Assembly: GCA_010909725.1 (NCBI GenBank)
Contig: JAACMV010000002.1
Location: 682,001-746,000 of the forward strand
Reading direction: 5' to 3'
Length of the DNA: 64,000 bases
From: Picochlorum sp. 'celeri'
Taxonomy: Eukaryota > Chlorophyta > Trebouxiophyceae
The notes under the pieces were generated by a model. It was not told the origin of the DNA and made no database searches. It saw only the letters and a program-made list of their open reading frames with translations. A program made the translations under genes and the position numbers. This document shows, one piece after another, positions 12,792-25,465 of this stretch. The first letter of the stretch is position 1. Every line of letters starts with the position of its first letter.

Positions 12792-12954
12792 TGTTAGGAA
12801 ATTAAAGTAGACAGTAGATTTAAATGTGCTAAAAAAAATAGATCAAAGGTTGATTGATGTAATTTGGCAGTCTCGTACACCCTGATCTGATCATGATGGG
12901 AGGGAACCCTAGGCCTACCTCCGCCAGGACCCAACAGGCATCTTGCTCTCAAAC

Positions 12955-14601
12955 TCAATCAGACTGATGGATGTATGCTTGGTGGAACTTCTTCCATCTC
13001 TCAGTTAGAGCCTGCATATCATTCTCGGGAGGGAGAATCGTTGTGCGTAAATGCAGAGTCCCCTGCTCTTGACCAAACCCTGAACCAGGTACTGTGACGA
13101 TTCCTGTTTGATCCAACAATGACATACAGTAGTTGAAGTCAGCTGGCTTGCCCGAAGCTTCCGCTTGTTCAAGCAAATATTTCGGCAGCTGCAAGCGAGG
13201 GAACGCGTAGAGAGCTCCCTCAACCCGGTTGCAGGTAACTCCTTCCATGGCATTGAGTGATTCAACAACCAGTTTGGCTCTCCTCTTAAGGCTGTCTAGA
13301 ATGGCCATCTTTTCCTTATTGTACAGTTCATATGACGCTTCTCCTGGCTTTGGAGGATTCATAACCATGGCAATGCATATTTGACCGTTGATGTTTGGAC
13401 AGAGGTTGATGGAAGCTAGTTTATATAACTGGTCTTTCACCCCCTGGGGGAAATTGACACATTCCATATATCCTCCTCTCCTGCCACACTCACCAAAGAA
13501 TCCTTTGCTGATACTGTTCATGGAAAGCAAGGGAACGGATTTGGCAGCCTCGCCCATTTCCATGACGATACGTTTGAAAGAGAAGAATTCCTTATCATCT
13601 GCATACACATTGCACTGATACACTTCATCAGCAATGAGAACCAAATTCTCCTCTGCACAGAGCTTCACAATCCCTATTTGAGTTTCTCTATCCAGTACTT
13701 GACCTGTAGGGTTCCCTGGGTTGATGACGGCAATAGCTCTTGGGCATTTTCCCGAGTCTCTGGCCTGTTGAATAGTTTGCCTGAGCTTATCGACAGTACA
13801 CTGCCACCCATCCTGTTCTTCAAGGTAATATCCCACCATAGTCCCTCCTGCAGCAGCCATATAACAATCATTCATAGTATCATTTATACGGAATGTATTA
13901 CTTCACACCATACGTACCATACAGACTCAAAGTTGCAGAGTACAGGGGATACTGAGGGATGGGCACCAGCACAGCGTCATTCTGATTCCGAATAAGAATC
14001 CTCATGATATAATTCACAGCAGCGCTGGCACCATCTGTCAACCATATATTGTCAATTTCACATGGGTACCCGTCCCTCTCAGAGATACCTTTTGCAACAT
14101 GCTCGCGACAGATCAAGGCACCCTTTGACTCACTGTAAGCCCCAGTACCACCCTTGATGTTGGACAGGTACTCCCTGGCCCTCGCCAACACATCTTCAGG
14201 GAAGATTTTCTTCGCCTCTTCCTTCTCTAAGAGCTGCATGCACAAATATGACTAAGAGCTCATTTGACGTTGCGCAAAACCCCCGACCCTGAACCTACCT
14301 CGGGATAGTCACAAATCGCCAAAACCTGACGAAAGAAGGAGATTGGTTTCTGATCAAGAATTTGAGGATTACCTACACGAATCAAATGCGACGATCAGAG
14401 GGTGGCACACGCTTGAGTCGAAGTTGAGACCAACGCACCAATGTTACACTGAACAAGGCTCTCGAAGCCAAGATCTTCCCCATTCCGTAATTTTTCTCCA
14501 TGTTGTTGCGCTTTAACGGCAATGGCACCTCGAACAGCATATTCTGCTGCAACGACGTTTGGGTTGATGTTGCTCACGTCGAGAGTAGGAGTTTTTGACA
14601 T
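12955..14601 (-). CDS. Alanine / glutamate:glyoxylate aminotransferase (AlaAT-GGAT type)
   Basis: A class I PLP aminotransferase that moves amino groups among alanine, glutamate, pyruvate, 2-oxoglutarate and, in plant-type members, glyoxylate. The start is MSKTPTLDVSNINPNVVAAE, with no obvious presequence. Motifs in order: VQCNIGNPQ, KGGTGAYSESKGALICREHV, LTDGASAAVNYIMRIL, VLVPIPQYPLYSATLSLYG, INPGNPTGQVLD, LIADEVYQCNVY and the PLP lysine in SMNSISKGFFGECGRRGGY. The C-terminus AYIHQSD is not a PTS1, so peroxisomal location is not supported. It is head-to-head with alanine:glyoxylate aminotransferase across about 330 bp. AlaAT and GGAT cannot be separated by sequence reading alone; the neighbours favour a photorespiratory role. 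Confidence 0.88.
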
Positions 14602-14931
14602 GTTTGTCCTTGTATGTCGATATGTATCTCAGAAAATGTTGCGATTGAGTAAATGATAGAATGTTAGTGATAGATCTCTGTCCATCGCATCTGATACTAT
14701 CCTCTACATTGTAGTAGTAAGCTGGAGTACCCTAGTGGTTTGAGACCTCTGATAATTTGCTGAAACCAAACATTCACTTTCCTCGATGGTTCACCATCGA
14801 CGACAGTGAACAGTAAAACCTTTGGCGATGGCCCTCAATTTCATGCATTTGATTTACAATATTTAATTCAATTAATCGGGGCTCTGATCGTCTATCAGAG
14901 AGTAGATCAGAGTATAGTAGTATTGATCGAC
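14602..14931. promoter_or_regulatory. Divergent promoter between two glyoxylate aminotransferases
   Basis: Two photorespiratory genes start from this 330-bp spacer in opposite directions. It contains GTAGTAGTAA at 14711-14720 and AGTACCCT at 14726-14733. The same two words occur adjacent in the glycolate dehydrogenase / serine:glyoxylate aminotransferase promoter. Function is inferred from position and from this sharing. Confidence 0.45.
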
Positions 14932-16360
14932 ATGTTAGCCTCTGTATCCAGGGCGGCAAGAAGAGCCTATCCAGAGGTTCAGGCCTGTTTCAGGACTGTT
15001 TCTTCGACTCAGGCTGCTATGAATACCTCCTTGAGACCTGATGTACGTATTATCCCGGTGATCTGTTGAGTATGCCTGCGTATTTGGAAATTGTCCTGAC
15101 GGTCGATCTGACACGCGCAGGAAGAGATGCACGCGATTGATGAGTCCAGTAAAGGTCCATCTGGTGTGTTGGAAGTCCCAAGAAGGTTTCTGATGGGTCC
15201 TGGGCCGGCGAATGCCGACCCAAGGGTATTAAACGCGCAGGCTCTTCCTCTGCTTGGGCACATGTGCGTTTATTTTGGTCTGCCGTATATCTGATTAAAT
15301 TTGAGTGTCTAAATGCTAATGTTTTTACAGGCATCCACCATTCTTGAAGATTATGGATGAGATCCAGGAGGGCCTCAGGTACCTGTTCCAGACCAAGTCT
15401 CCATATACACTGTGTGTGAGTGGGACTGGTCATGCTGGTATGGAAGCTTGCATCGCCAATTTGGTGGAGCCAGGGGAGACTGTGATTGTTGGGAACAAGG
15501 GAATTTGGGGAGAACGTGTGTGTGACATGGCGGGAAGATTTGGTGCAAATGTTGTGGAATTGAAGAAAGAGGCAGGCAAGACATTTTCTTTTGACGAGTT
15601 GAAGGCGGCGGTGGAGAAGGAGAAGCCAGCAGTGCTTTTCTTGTGCCAAGGAGAGTCATCTACTGGAGTGCAACAGAGTCTTGCAGGGCTTGGTGATTTG
15701 TGCGAAAAGAATGGCACTCTGCTCTTGGTGGATACCGTCTGTTCCTTGGGTGGAGTTCCATTGTTTGCTGATGAGTGGAAGGTGGATGCCATTTACAGTG
15801 GAAGCCAGAAATGCTTGTCTGCCCCACCTGGTGCTGCCCCCCTTTTCCTCAGCCAGAGGGCTTTGGACAAGATCAAATCACGCAAGACAAAAGTGCGCAG
15901 TTATTATTTGGACATGAATCTGGTGGGTGACTACTGGGGATGGTATGGCAGCAGAAGCTATCATCACACTGGAATGGTGAGCATGTGGTATTCGATGAGA
16001 GAGGCGTTGGCCCTCGTCGCCGAAGAAGGGCTTGATGCAATGTGGAAAAGGCATCAATGTGTCCACGAGCAGCTCTGGGCAGGATTGAGCGAGATGGGAT
16101 TGAAGCCTTTTGTGGAGGATCCAAAAGATCGTCTGTGCACTGTGAACACCATCAAGGTTCCAGAGGGAGTTGATTGGGCTGCAGTTTGCAAAAACGCAAT
16201 GGACAAGTACGAAGTAGAGATTGCTGGAGGACTTGGACCAAGCGCAGGAAAAGTTTGGAGAATTGGACTCATGGGGTACAATGCTACCCCTGCTACAGTT
16301 GAATTGGTTTTGGCAGCTTTCAAGGATGGCTTGACCAAGCAAGGATATCTTCCAAAGTAA
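14932..16360 (+). CDS. AGT: Alanine:glyoxylate aminotransferase, AGXT type, mitochondrial
   Basis: Three exons (14932-15042, 15121-15263, 15331-16360). Converts glyoxylate to glycine with alanine (or serine) as donor, using PLP. The N-terminus MLASVSRAARRAYPEVQACF is a typical mitochondrial presequence. Family blocks: LMGPGPANADPRVLNAQALP, LGHMHPPFLKIMDEIQEGLR, TLCVSGTGHAGMEACIANLV, LFLCQGESSTGVQQSLAG, LLVDTVCSLGGVPLFADEW and the PLP lysine in AIYSGSQKCLSAPPG. The C-terminus GYLPK is not a PTS1. It is distinct from the serine:glyoxylate enzyme at 41 kb, so the cluster carries both subfamilies. A TGTAA signal follows the stop (near 16400). Confidence 0.92.
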
Positions 16361-16451
16361 ATTGCATGTTGCAAAAACTATGGTTCGATTTTAGAGAAAA
16401 TGTAAAATCATTACGTTTATGAGAATCAAAGAAATGAAAGCAAATGAAAAT

Positions 16452-17629
16452 TTAATTATTCAAAAGGGTTTGCATCTTATCCACCGTGTACAGCATTACA
16501 CCATTAGCAGGGGCAGCTCGTAGCAAACATGGAGTAAATCCTCTATAAAATCGCCCCACACCACCTTCACTCCATAAAGTTTTCATGGTAGATACGAAGT
16601 TTGGATACTTTCTTTCAGAGGGAATGATTGAGTCAGTCATCATTGCACTCTTAATCACATCAACTGGATAAATGGCCAGCCAGTACATGATTCCTCCCAG
16701 GCCACCAGCGCCAATAACAACAGGTGCAGAGAGGTCTTTAACTTCACAATTTTGATGCTCTGCCATCTTCCTCTTCATTACCTCAAATGATCCCAGATAG
16801 ATTGCGTTAGCTGGTGTATTTCTGAGTATTGTTGGCCCGAGTCCCTGGAATGGACCTTTGATACCAGATGTGGCAATAGTTGCCTTAACACACTGAGTTA
16901 CTGTTGTATAAGGAGCTGCAGTTGTACAAAAAATAAATGTCGTGAATCCAGTGATCAACAAAAATTGAATGGAGAAAAACTTACGCTTGTAGGTAGGATC
17001 AGACTTTGCCCTGATAATCTGGACTTGGATCTGCGATTTGTAAAAATCTATCGGAGCTTCCGTGAATGCCGCAAGGAAACCCGTTATCATACCAGCCTTG
17101 TAAAAATCGAGCGTTGTCAGAGTTCTGGTAGTCCCATCTGCATTGGTACCCAGCCATCTCTTTGACTCTCCAAATGCACTGAACAATGTGGCTCTAAAGA
17201 GCATTTGCCCAGCAAGAGGCGATGCAACTCCCTATAGAATAAATTATAGACACAGTGTCATAACAATATTGTATCATCCAACACAAAAGCCATTCTGCAT
17301 ACCTTGTACAAACCTCCAACTCCTTCCCACTGGAGAGTCTTCTTTAAGCAATCAAAGGCTCCAGAATATACAGGATTCGTTGCGGATTGTGTCTGTAATC
17401 TTACTTTGATAGTATCTACATACATACAGCAGCAATCGATGTTAATTACCGTAACAGATGGCATTGAACAGGTGGTGACCAGAGACATACCAAATGGGTG
17501 CCCAACTCCTACGACGGCAATGCCTCCGACGGTTCCAGCAGTGCAATCCTTCAGGAATTTCACCACTCCATTGGATGGAGACAACTTAGCCGTAGTCGTC
17601 GCCAGGTTTGGTGCTTGAGTCTGCTCCAT
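16452..17629 (-). CDS. Mitochondrial carrier, BOU / carnitine-acylcarnitine-like
   Basis: A member of the SLC25 family: about 300 residues in three repeats, with carrier signatures [13 protein letters not shown] (repeat 1, completed across an intron), [13 protein letters not shown] (repeat 2, atypical) and [14 protein letters not shown] (repeat 3). Repeats 1 and 3 resemble the BOU / carnitine-acylcarnitine branch, including [16 protein letters not shown] and [14 protein letters not shown]. In Arabidopsis, BOU is needed for photorespiration and has been linked to glutamate import for glycine decarboxylation. That role is inferred here from the neighbours. Substrate cannot be set by reading. 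The second repeat lacks the usual P-x-[DE]-x-x-[KR] spacing of classic carriers only slightly (PIDFYK). Confidence 0.75.
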
Positions 17630-18088
17630 GTGTAACCAAAATTGAAGTGCGACTCGGGAGAAACGAGGATTCCCGAGCGATCTACAACACCAAATGAACA
17701 AAAAAAGCGAAAAAGACGAAAATGTATCAAGATTATCAAATCTTAATGGCCTTGTAAGCGATTCACACTGGTTTATGGGGCACTACTATCTACAATCTGA
17801 TGGTAGACTTTGCACCCATTCTGCCTTGTGTGAACGGTGGATTGTGAGCCCTCAGCAGATTACATTCGTAGTTAAGCCGTGCTAACGAGGAATGTGGATG
17901 GATGCACTGGTTGCGTGTGACGTGAAAGTTTCATCCCTTAGTCTGAATAAAGTCTCAGTGCTAGTTTGATCACACAACCATGGCCATGTTTAGCTGTGGA
18001 CATTACCCATCATGTAGCTGCTGACAACCTTTCACCCTGATTATCTTTCTTTTACATTTCATCGGCGCTTTAGAAGACTGTTGATACC
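17630..18088. promoter_or_regulatory. Divergent promoter region, carrier / RraA-like
   Basis: A 459-bp spacer between head-to-head genes. It contains GTGTGACGTG near 17917 (ACGT core). No gene, RNA or repeat is visible. Confidence 0.35.
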
Positions 18089-18840
18089 ATGCAAACCATC
18101 GTTCGTCGCCAGGGAGGCCGTTTCTATGGTGCTACATGTCGGTGGTTGAGTGACATGCCAACAACGCAAACGCCACCCCCGAACGCAGCGAGAGGAGCGA
18201 CTGCTGACCTTTGTGATATTTATATTACCGATCCAGTGGATAAAGTAACACATGGGGGTGTTCAAATCGCACAGCCGATTTTCAAGTACGCTTGTGAAAC
18301 CCAGCTCACTATGACCTTAGGGCTTATTTGTTGACGGAACAGGATGTCTTCGATCTGCAGGGACCTCGGAGGCAAGATCAGGTTCAGTGGTAAGATCTCC
18401 ACTGTTAAGTGCTTTGAGAACAACCCACTTGTGAGGAAAACGCTGGAGGAGGATGGACACGGTCGAGTGTTAGTTGTTGATGGCGGTGGCAGCTTGAGAT
18501 GTGCACTGCTTGGTGATAACATCGCTGAGATGGCATATAAAAACGGTTGGGATGTACGTTATGGCTCCCTTGTAGTTTGGTTAAGAAACAAATTAGGTCA
18601 ATGTTTTGTGAATTGCAGGGCATTATCATTCATGGTTGCATCCGGGATTCTGAGGACATTGGTAAGATGCCTTTGGGTGTCAAGGCACTGAATACCTACC
18701 CTCTGAAAAGTTCAAAAAGAGATGTAGGGCTTCGAGATGTTCCTTTGACGTTTGCAGGATGCAATTTTGAGCCAGGAAACTATGTCTATGCAGACAAGGA
18801 CGGCATCCTTGTCTCCAAAGAAGAACTTAAAGCAAATTAA
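18089..18840 (+). CDS. RraA-like protein (HMG/CHA aldolase, oxaloacetate decarboxylase fold), organelle-targeted
   Basis: Exons 18089-18285, 18361-18553 and 18619-18840. The first 40 residues ([20 protein letters not shown]) look like a mitochondrial or plastid presequence. The mature part opens [11 protein letters not shown] and continues [40 protein letters not shown] and the active-site loop [14 protein letters not shown] with the conserved GxIRD. The end is [12 protein letters not shown]. Plant RraA-like enzymes act as 4-hydroxy-4-methyl-2-oxoglutarate aldolases and can decarboxylate oxaloacetate. That would fit beside two malate dehydrogenases; this link is inference. Its last 14 coding bases overlap the end of ETF-beta on the other strand. 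Confidence 0.85.
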
Positions 18841-19646
18841 TCAATTCATCAGCACTTCCAAGCATCTTCAGCGGCCTCTTTGTATCTCTTTGTTCATAAC
18901 TAATTGTCTCGATGTCAGAATGTAAAGATATTCCTAGATCACTCGCGTGTATTTTTTCAATGCTCTTTTTCTTTGCCTTCATCAAATTTGCTAGGGTTGA
19001 ATACCGAGGAGTATTCAGCCTCAAATCTGCAGTAACTACAGCTGGTATGGATACATCAATTGTCTGTAGACCGTCATCTATTTCCCTCGTAACTATTAGT
19101 GTATTTCGATCATTGCAATAGTCTACTTGTTTTGCCTGAGTTGCCTGGGCACACTGCATCAATCCAGCCAACATTTGACCAGTTTGACTGCAATCATCAT
19201 CCACAGATTGCTTTCCAAGAAAGATTACATCACATGCTTTCATTTGAGCCACATGAGATAGTATTTTCGCAACCTGTAGCTGTCTCAGTGGCTCTTCAGC
19301 CAATACGTGCACTGCCTCATCTACAGAACCCTTGGACAAGCCTGTCCTCAACACTTGGACAGCGTCCGCATCACCCACAGTCACAATGGTCACACCACTA
19401 AACACTTTGGATTCCTTTAATCTCAGAGCTTCTTCCAGAGCAATATCACAGAAAGGATTCAAAGCCCACGCTACTTGAGAAAGATCCAAAGAACCCTGCA
19501 TGTAAATCAATAAGGCCTTCATCCCTCTTCCTCAACACTCCAATCCAAATCAATATCAGACATACCCCATCTTTATGTACTCGAACGATCGAGTTGTAAT
19601 CCGGAACTCGCTTCAAGGCAACAAGGGCTCTTCGAAGAAATGACAT
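18827..19646 (-). CDS. ETFB: Electron transfer flavoprotein, beta subunit
   Basis: Two exons joined at KDGGSLDLSQVAWALNPFCD. ETF-alpha/beta takes electrons from mitochondrial flavin dehydrogenases and passes them to ETF:ubiquinone oxidoreductase. Clear family blocks: the start MSFLRRALVALKRVPDYN, ALEEALRLKESKVFSGVTIV, DVIFLGKQSVDDDCSQTGQM, VTREIDDGLQTIDVSIPAVV and DLRLNTPRYSTLANLMKAKK. The total is about 250 residues, as expected. It is convergent with and overlaps RraA, and divergent from DHX15. Set inside the photorespiratory group, it may be the acceptor system for glycolate dehydrogenase, as ETF is for related D-2-hydroxyglutarate dehydrogenases (inference). Confidence 0.93.
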
Positions 19647-19994
19647 AATCTCAAGGAATTCAACCTGAGCATCGAAATGGCAACTATCTTCATCTCATCA
19701 TATGCGTATTTAAATATATTAATGGGGTAATCATGCTATCTGACGTTTTAAAACTTGACGTGGCCATGGCCAGTCGAGAGATCTAGATCTCAGATCTGAG
19801 GGCAGTCACATCAGGGACTAAACAATCAGCAAATCGGTGCATGCATATGACTCAGGAAATTCACATGCAATTGAATATTCTCAATATTGTTTTATTTATC
19901 TGAGTTTCTGAACTCCCCCGAGTGTATCAGTCTTTTGCGTGTACCTTGTCTGTGGCATGAAAGAGCAACGGTGACTCAAGCGCAACATTTCAGT
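19647..19994. promoter_or_regulatory. Divergent promoter with a run of perfect palindromes
   Basis: The ETF-beta/DHX15 spacer holds four perfect palindromes in 56 bp: GTTTTAAAAC (19745-19754), TGGCCATGGCCA (19761-19772), GAGATCTAGATCTC (19778-19791) and CTCAGATCTGAG (19789-19800). Two TGACG words flank the first one, the second within TTGACGTGGCC. The placement suggests dense binding of dimeric factors; no binding protein is known from the sequence. Confidence 0.5.
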
Positions 19995-22539
<2,545 letters not shown>

Positions 22540-22786
22540 CATAAGTCATCTTCACTGGTCTATTGAGTACGCATCAATTGACATAACCCACAATGTAAAT
22601 CCCCAAACCAGGAATTCCAAATTTGCAAACAACAGGCTCGAATGGAGATTGGATCGGCCTGCCATCCCCCTGTGCCAGATGAGGCAACGAGGGTATTCGA
22701 GTATCAGGTCAGAAAGCTTGCATGAACACCAGAGAACTCGATTAAATACAAGATAATAAACCTGGTTGATCGATCTCGGCAGTAAG

Positions 22787-24273
22787 ATGAGTAGTGTACT
22801 GACTCAATCAAAGCACGCCTGCTTCTGCAGTCACTTTCGCAGACAACCAAGTATGTGCCGGATATTTTGGATATAATACAATCCATGTACTCATGTTATA
22901 TCAAAAATGCAGATAAGCAATTGGGAGCGTCTTTGAATCGCAATAAACAGTTATGGCAGCGTATTTCAGAGTCCCGGGACGGTTTGGTTACAGCTGCAGT
23001 TTCCTCTGAAACTGGATCATATGGTGTCTTCACTCTCAACTATGAGGCTGACAATGTGCGTGATATGATTGAGACAGCAGGTGGTTTTCGACTTTCACCG
23101 GTTCTTACTGTGTGGCCATTTTTTGTAGGAAGATCCAAGGTTGACCAGCACGTGGAAAAAGACTATGAATGTTGTAGTCACAGGAGCTGCCGGGCAGATT
23201 GCAAACCATCTTCTGTTTATGATTGCGTCAGGAGAAGTTTTTGGTAGAGATCAGCCAATTGCTCTTCACCTGCTAGGCTCTGAACGTTCCAGAGAGGCAG
23301 TGGAGGGAGTTGCAATGGAACTGGAGGATTCTCTTTATCCCCTTTTGAGACAAGTGATCATCGGAACGGATCCTTACAAGGTGTTCAAGGATGCCGATTG
23401 GGCTATTCTGATCGGTGCCAAGCCACGAGGTCCTGGTATGGAGCGAGCAGACTTGTTGGACATTAATGGTCAAATCTTTCAGGAACAGGGCAAGGCCATC
23501 AATGAGGTTGCTAGCAGGAACTGCAAGATGATGGTCGTAGGAAACCCCTGCAACACAAATGCAATGATTGCAATGGAAAATGCACCTGATATTCCAAGAG
23601 AGAACTGGCATGCTTTGACAAGACTGGATGAGAACAGGGCAAAATGCCAATTGGGACTAAAGGCTGGAAAGTTCTACACATCTGTTACAAATATGTGTGT
23701 TTGGGGAAATCATTCCACATCACAAGTACCGGACTTTGTCAATGCCAAAATCGGCGGAAAGAGAGCTCCCGCAGTTATCAAAGATACACAGTGGTTGAAA
23801 GAAGAGTTCACACCTACTGTTGCCACAAGAGGTGCAGCTTTGATCAAGAAATGGGGAAGATCCTCTGGAGCATCAACAGCTGTATCTATTGCTGATGCAC
23901 TTCGATCCCTTTATACACCAACTCCTGAAGGAGATTGCTTCTCAAGTGCTGTCTGCACTGATGGAAATCCATATGATCTGGAAGGTACGAACGCTCATTC
24001 TGTCTGTCTATTATCATTATCTATATCTGATTCATGTATCGCTTATCATTTTTTGTAGAGGGTCTTATTTTCAGTATGCCATGTCGATCAAATGGCGATG
24101 GAACATACGAGGTGATTGATGATTTTGTGATCGATGATTGGCTCAGATCAAAGTTGGAGGCAACCCAGCAGGAATTGATTTTGGAGCGCGACTGCGTTGG
24201 CCACCTGATTCCAAATTCTTCCAGAGCAGTGTGTACTATCAAAGAAGACACAATGTTGCCAGGAGAGAATTAA
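22787..24273 (+). CDS. NADP-MDH: Chloroplast NADP-malate dehydrogenase
   Basis: Exons 22787-22850, 22913-23055, 23129-23984 and 24059-24273. Exports photosynthetic reducing power by making malate with NADPH in the plastid stroma. The transit region starts [20 protein letters not shown]. Core motifs: [86 protein letters not shown] and [20 protein letters not shown]. The regulated plant enzyme has an N-terminal Cys pair around GVF; here the segment reads [15 protein letters not shown], with no cysteine. The C-terminal pair is kept ([20 protein letters not shown]), as is the NADP-MDH end [10 protein letters not shown] single C-terminal disulfide is the pattern described for Chlamydomonas. Confidence 0.95.
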
Positions 24274-24337
24274 TCTTTCTCTGATATATTGTCTTGCTGT
24301 TTTGAAATTCCATGAGAATTTTTTATCATACATAAAG

Positions 24338-24897
24338 TCACAATGTTTCATGTTTCTTCTTCCTTCTCCTGGTTTTCTGTGCTACCAATAAATCATCCTT
24401 ACTCGTTTTCCGTTTCTTTGGAGCTGAAAACATTTGACTTCGACCCATTTCTTCTTCTTCTTCCTCAACGTCTCCCACTGGGTCTTGTGACTGATTCCTT
24501 TTCAGTGTGGCACCAAGTTTACGCTCATGCTGGCGTTTAGAAGAGGACAGTCTTTCGGTCAAGTGCTCATCTACTTTCCATACACTCTGCATAGATTCCA
24601 ATAATGGTCTTTCGAACCTTGCCAACGTATTACATTGCATATTCACCCACACCTTTTTCTTTGTTTTTGGTACTTTGTGCCGCCTATATCCCAGCCCACT
24701 AAATTGTCCCAAGGCAGGCTCTTCTACCGCATCTACTTGCTCAATCACCTCCTTTTCATTCGTACCAAGCCATTGCGCAGCCTGATCAGAAGACAACATA
24801 TCAGTAAAACGCTTCAGCTACAAACAAGGAGCATATCGCATACCAGTCGTAGAGCCTGTCCTGTAGCAACCACTTCGTCCTTCTTCCTGCCACTCAT
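24338..24897 (-). CDS. Unknown basic nuclear-type protein
   Basis: Two exons. The first gives MSGRKKDEVVATGQALRL, and after a short intron (donor GTATGCG, acceptor TTTGTAG) the frame continues LKRFTDMLSSDQAAQWLGTN. The protein is about 160 residues. The middle contains ALGQFSGLGYRRHKVPKTKK and FERPLLESMQSVWKVDEHLT; the C-terminal third is acidic (VEEEEEEMG), then strongly basic (SAPKKRKTS, KTRRRKKKHETL), consistent with a nuclear or nucleolar protein. I do not recognise the family. It is convergent with NADP-malate dehydrogenase at 65 bp. Confidence 0.55.
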
Positions 24898-25465
24898 ATC
24901 AATTGCTACTAGTATTACTCCTCAGATACATTGTTTCAATCGTGTTCAATCCGGAAATGAACAACTGAATCTCAGAACTCCTGACTGCTCGTAAGTGCGC
25001 GAGTCCTATTCATCGAAGATGCGCCAAAATTCACACTAATAATACAAATAATGCTCATTTTTGATACACTTGTTGCATAGGTGAAGGAAAGACTCGCGAG
25101 ACCAGTGTATGGCAAATGCAAATGGGCATAGGGCGCCCCAGGATTTGAGTGCCCGGGGCCCCGGGGGCCAATCGGCCCATTCCTGTATCTTTTGAAAATA
25201 GTACCATAGAAGGACAAAGTGTGTTATACAAGAATAGTTATTTCATTTCATTAATTTAATTGGAATTGAGCGATCGCATGCGGCATTCTATGAGGTTGCC
25301 AGAAACGAGCAACTTGAAAGAGCTCTTCCCCGGCAGTTGAACAATCTTTGACCGGTTGTTGGCGAACAATATACATAGTTTTAGCCCCTATCTGTACATT
25401 AAACGACTATCAAGGACTATTGAAAGCCATTTATCGATTGACAGTGGACATTTGTTGACCAATCC
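24898..25465. promoter_or_regulatory. Divergent spacer with GC palindromes
   Basis: 568 bp between head-to-head genes. At 25152-25165 is the perfect 14-bp palindrome CCCGGGGCCCCGGG, followed at once by the inverted repeat GGGCC-AATC-GGCCC, which includes a CCAAT box. These stand out from AT-rich flanks. No supportable gene. Confidence 0.4.

Noticed and set aside
12955..14601. Peroxisomal GGAT with PTS1
   Set aside because: The C-terminus reads YIHQSD and no alternative downstream frame gives SKL, SRM or similar.
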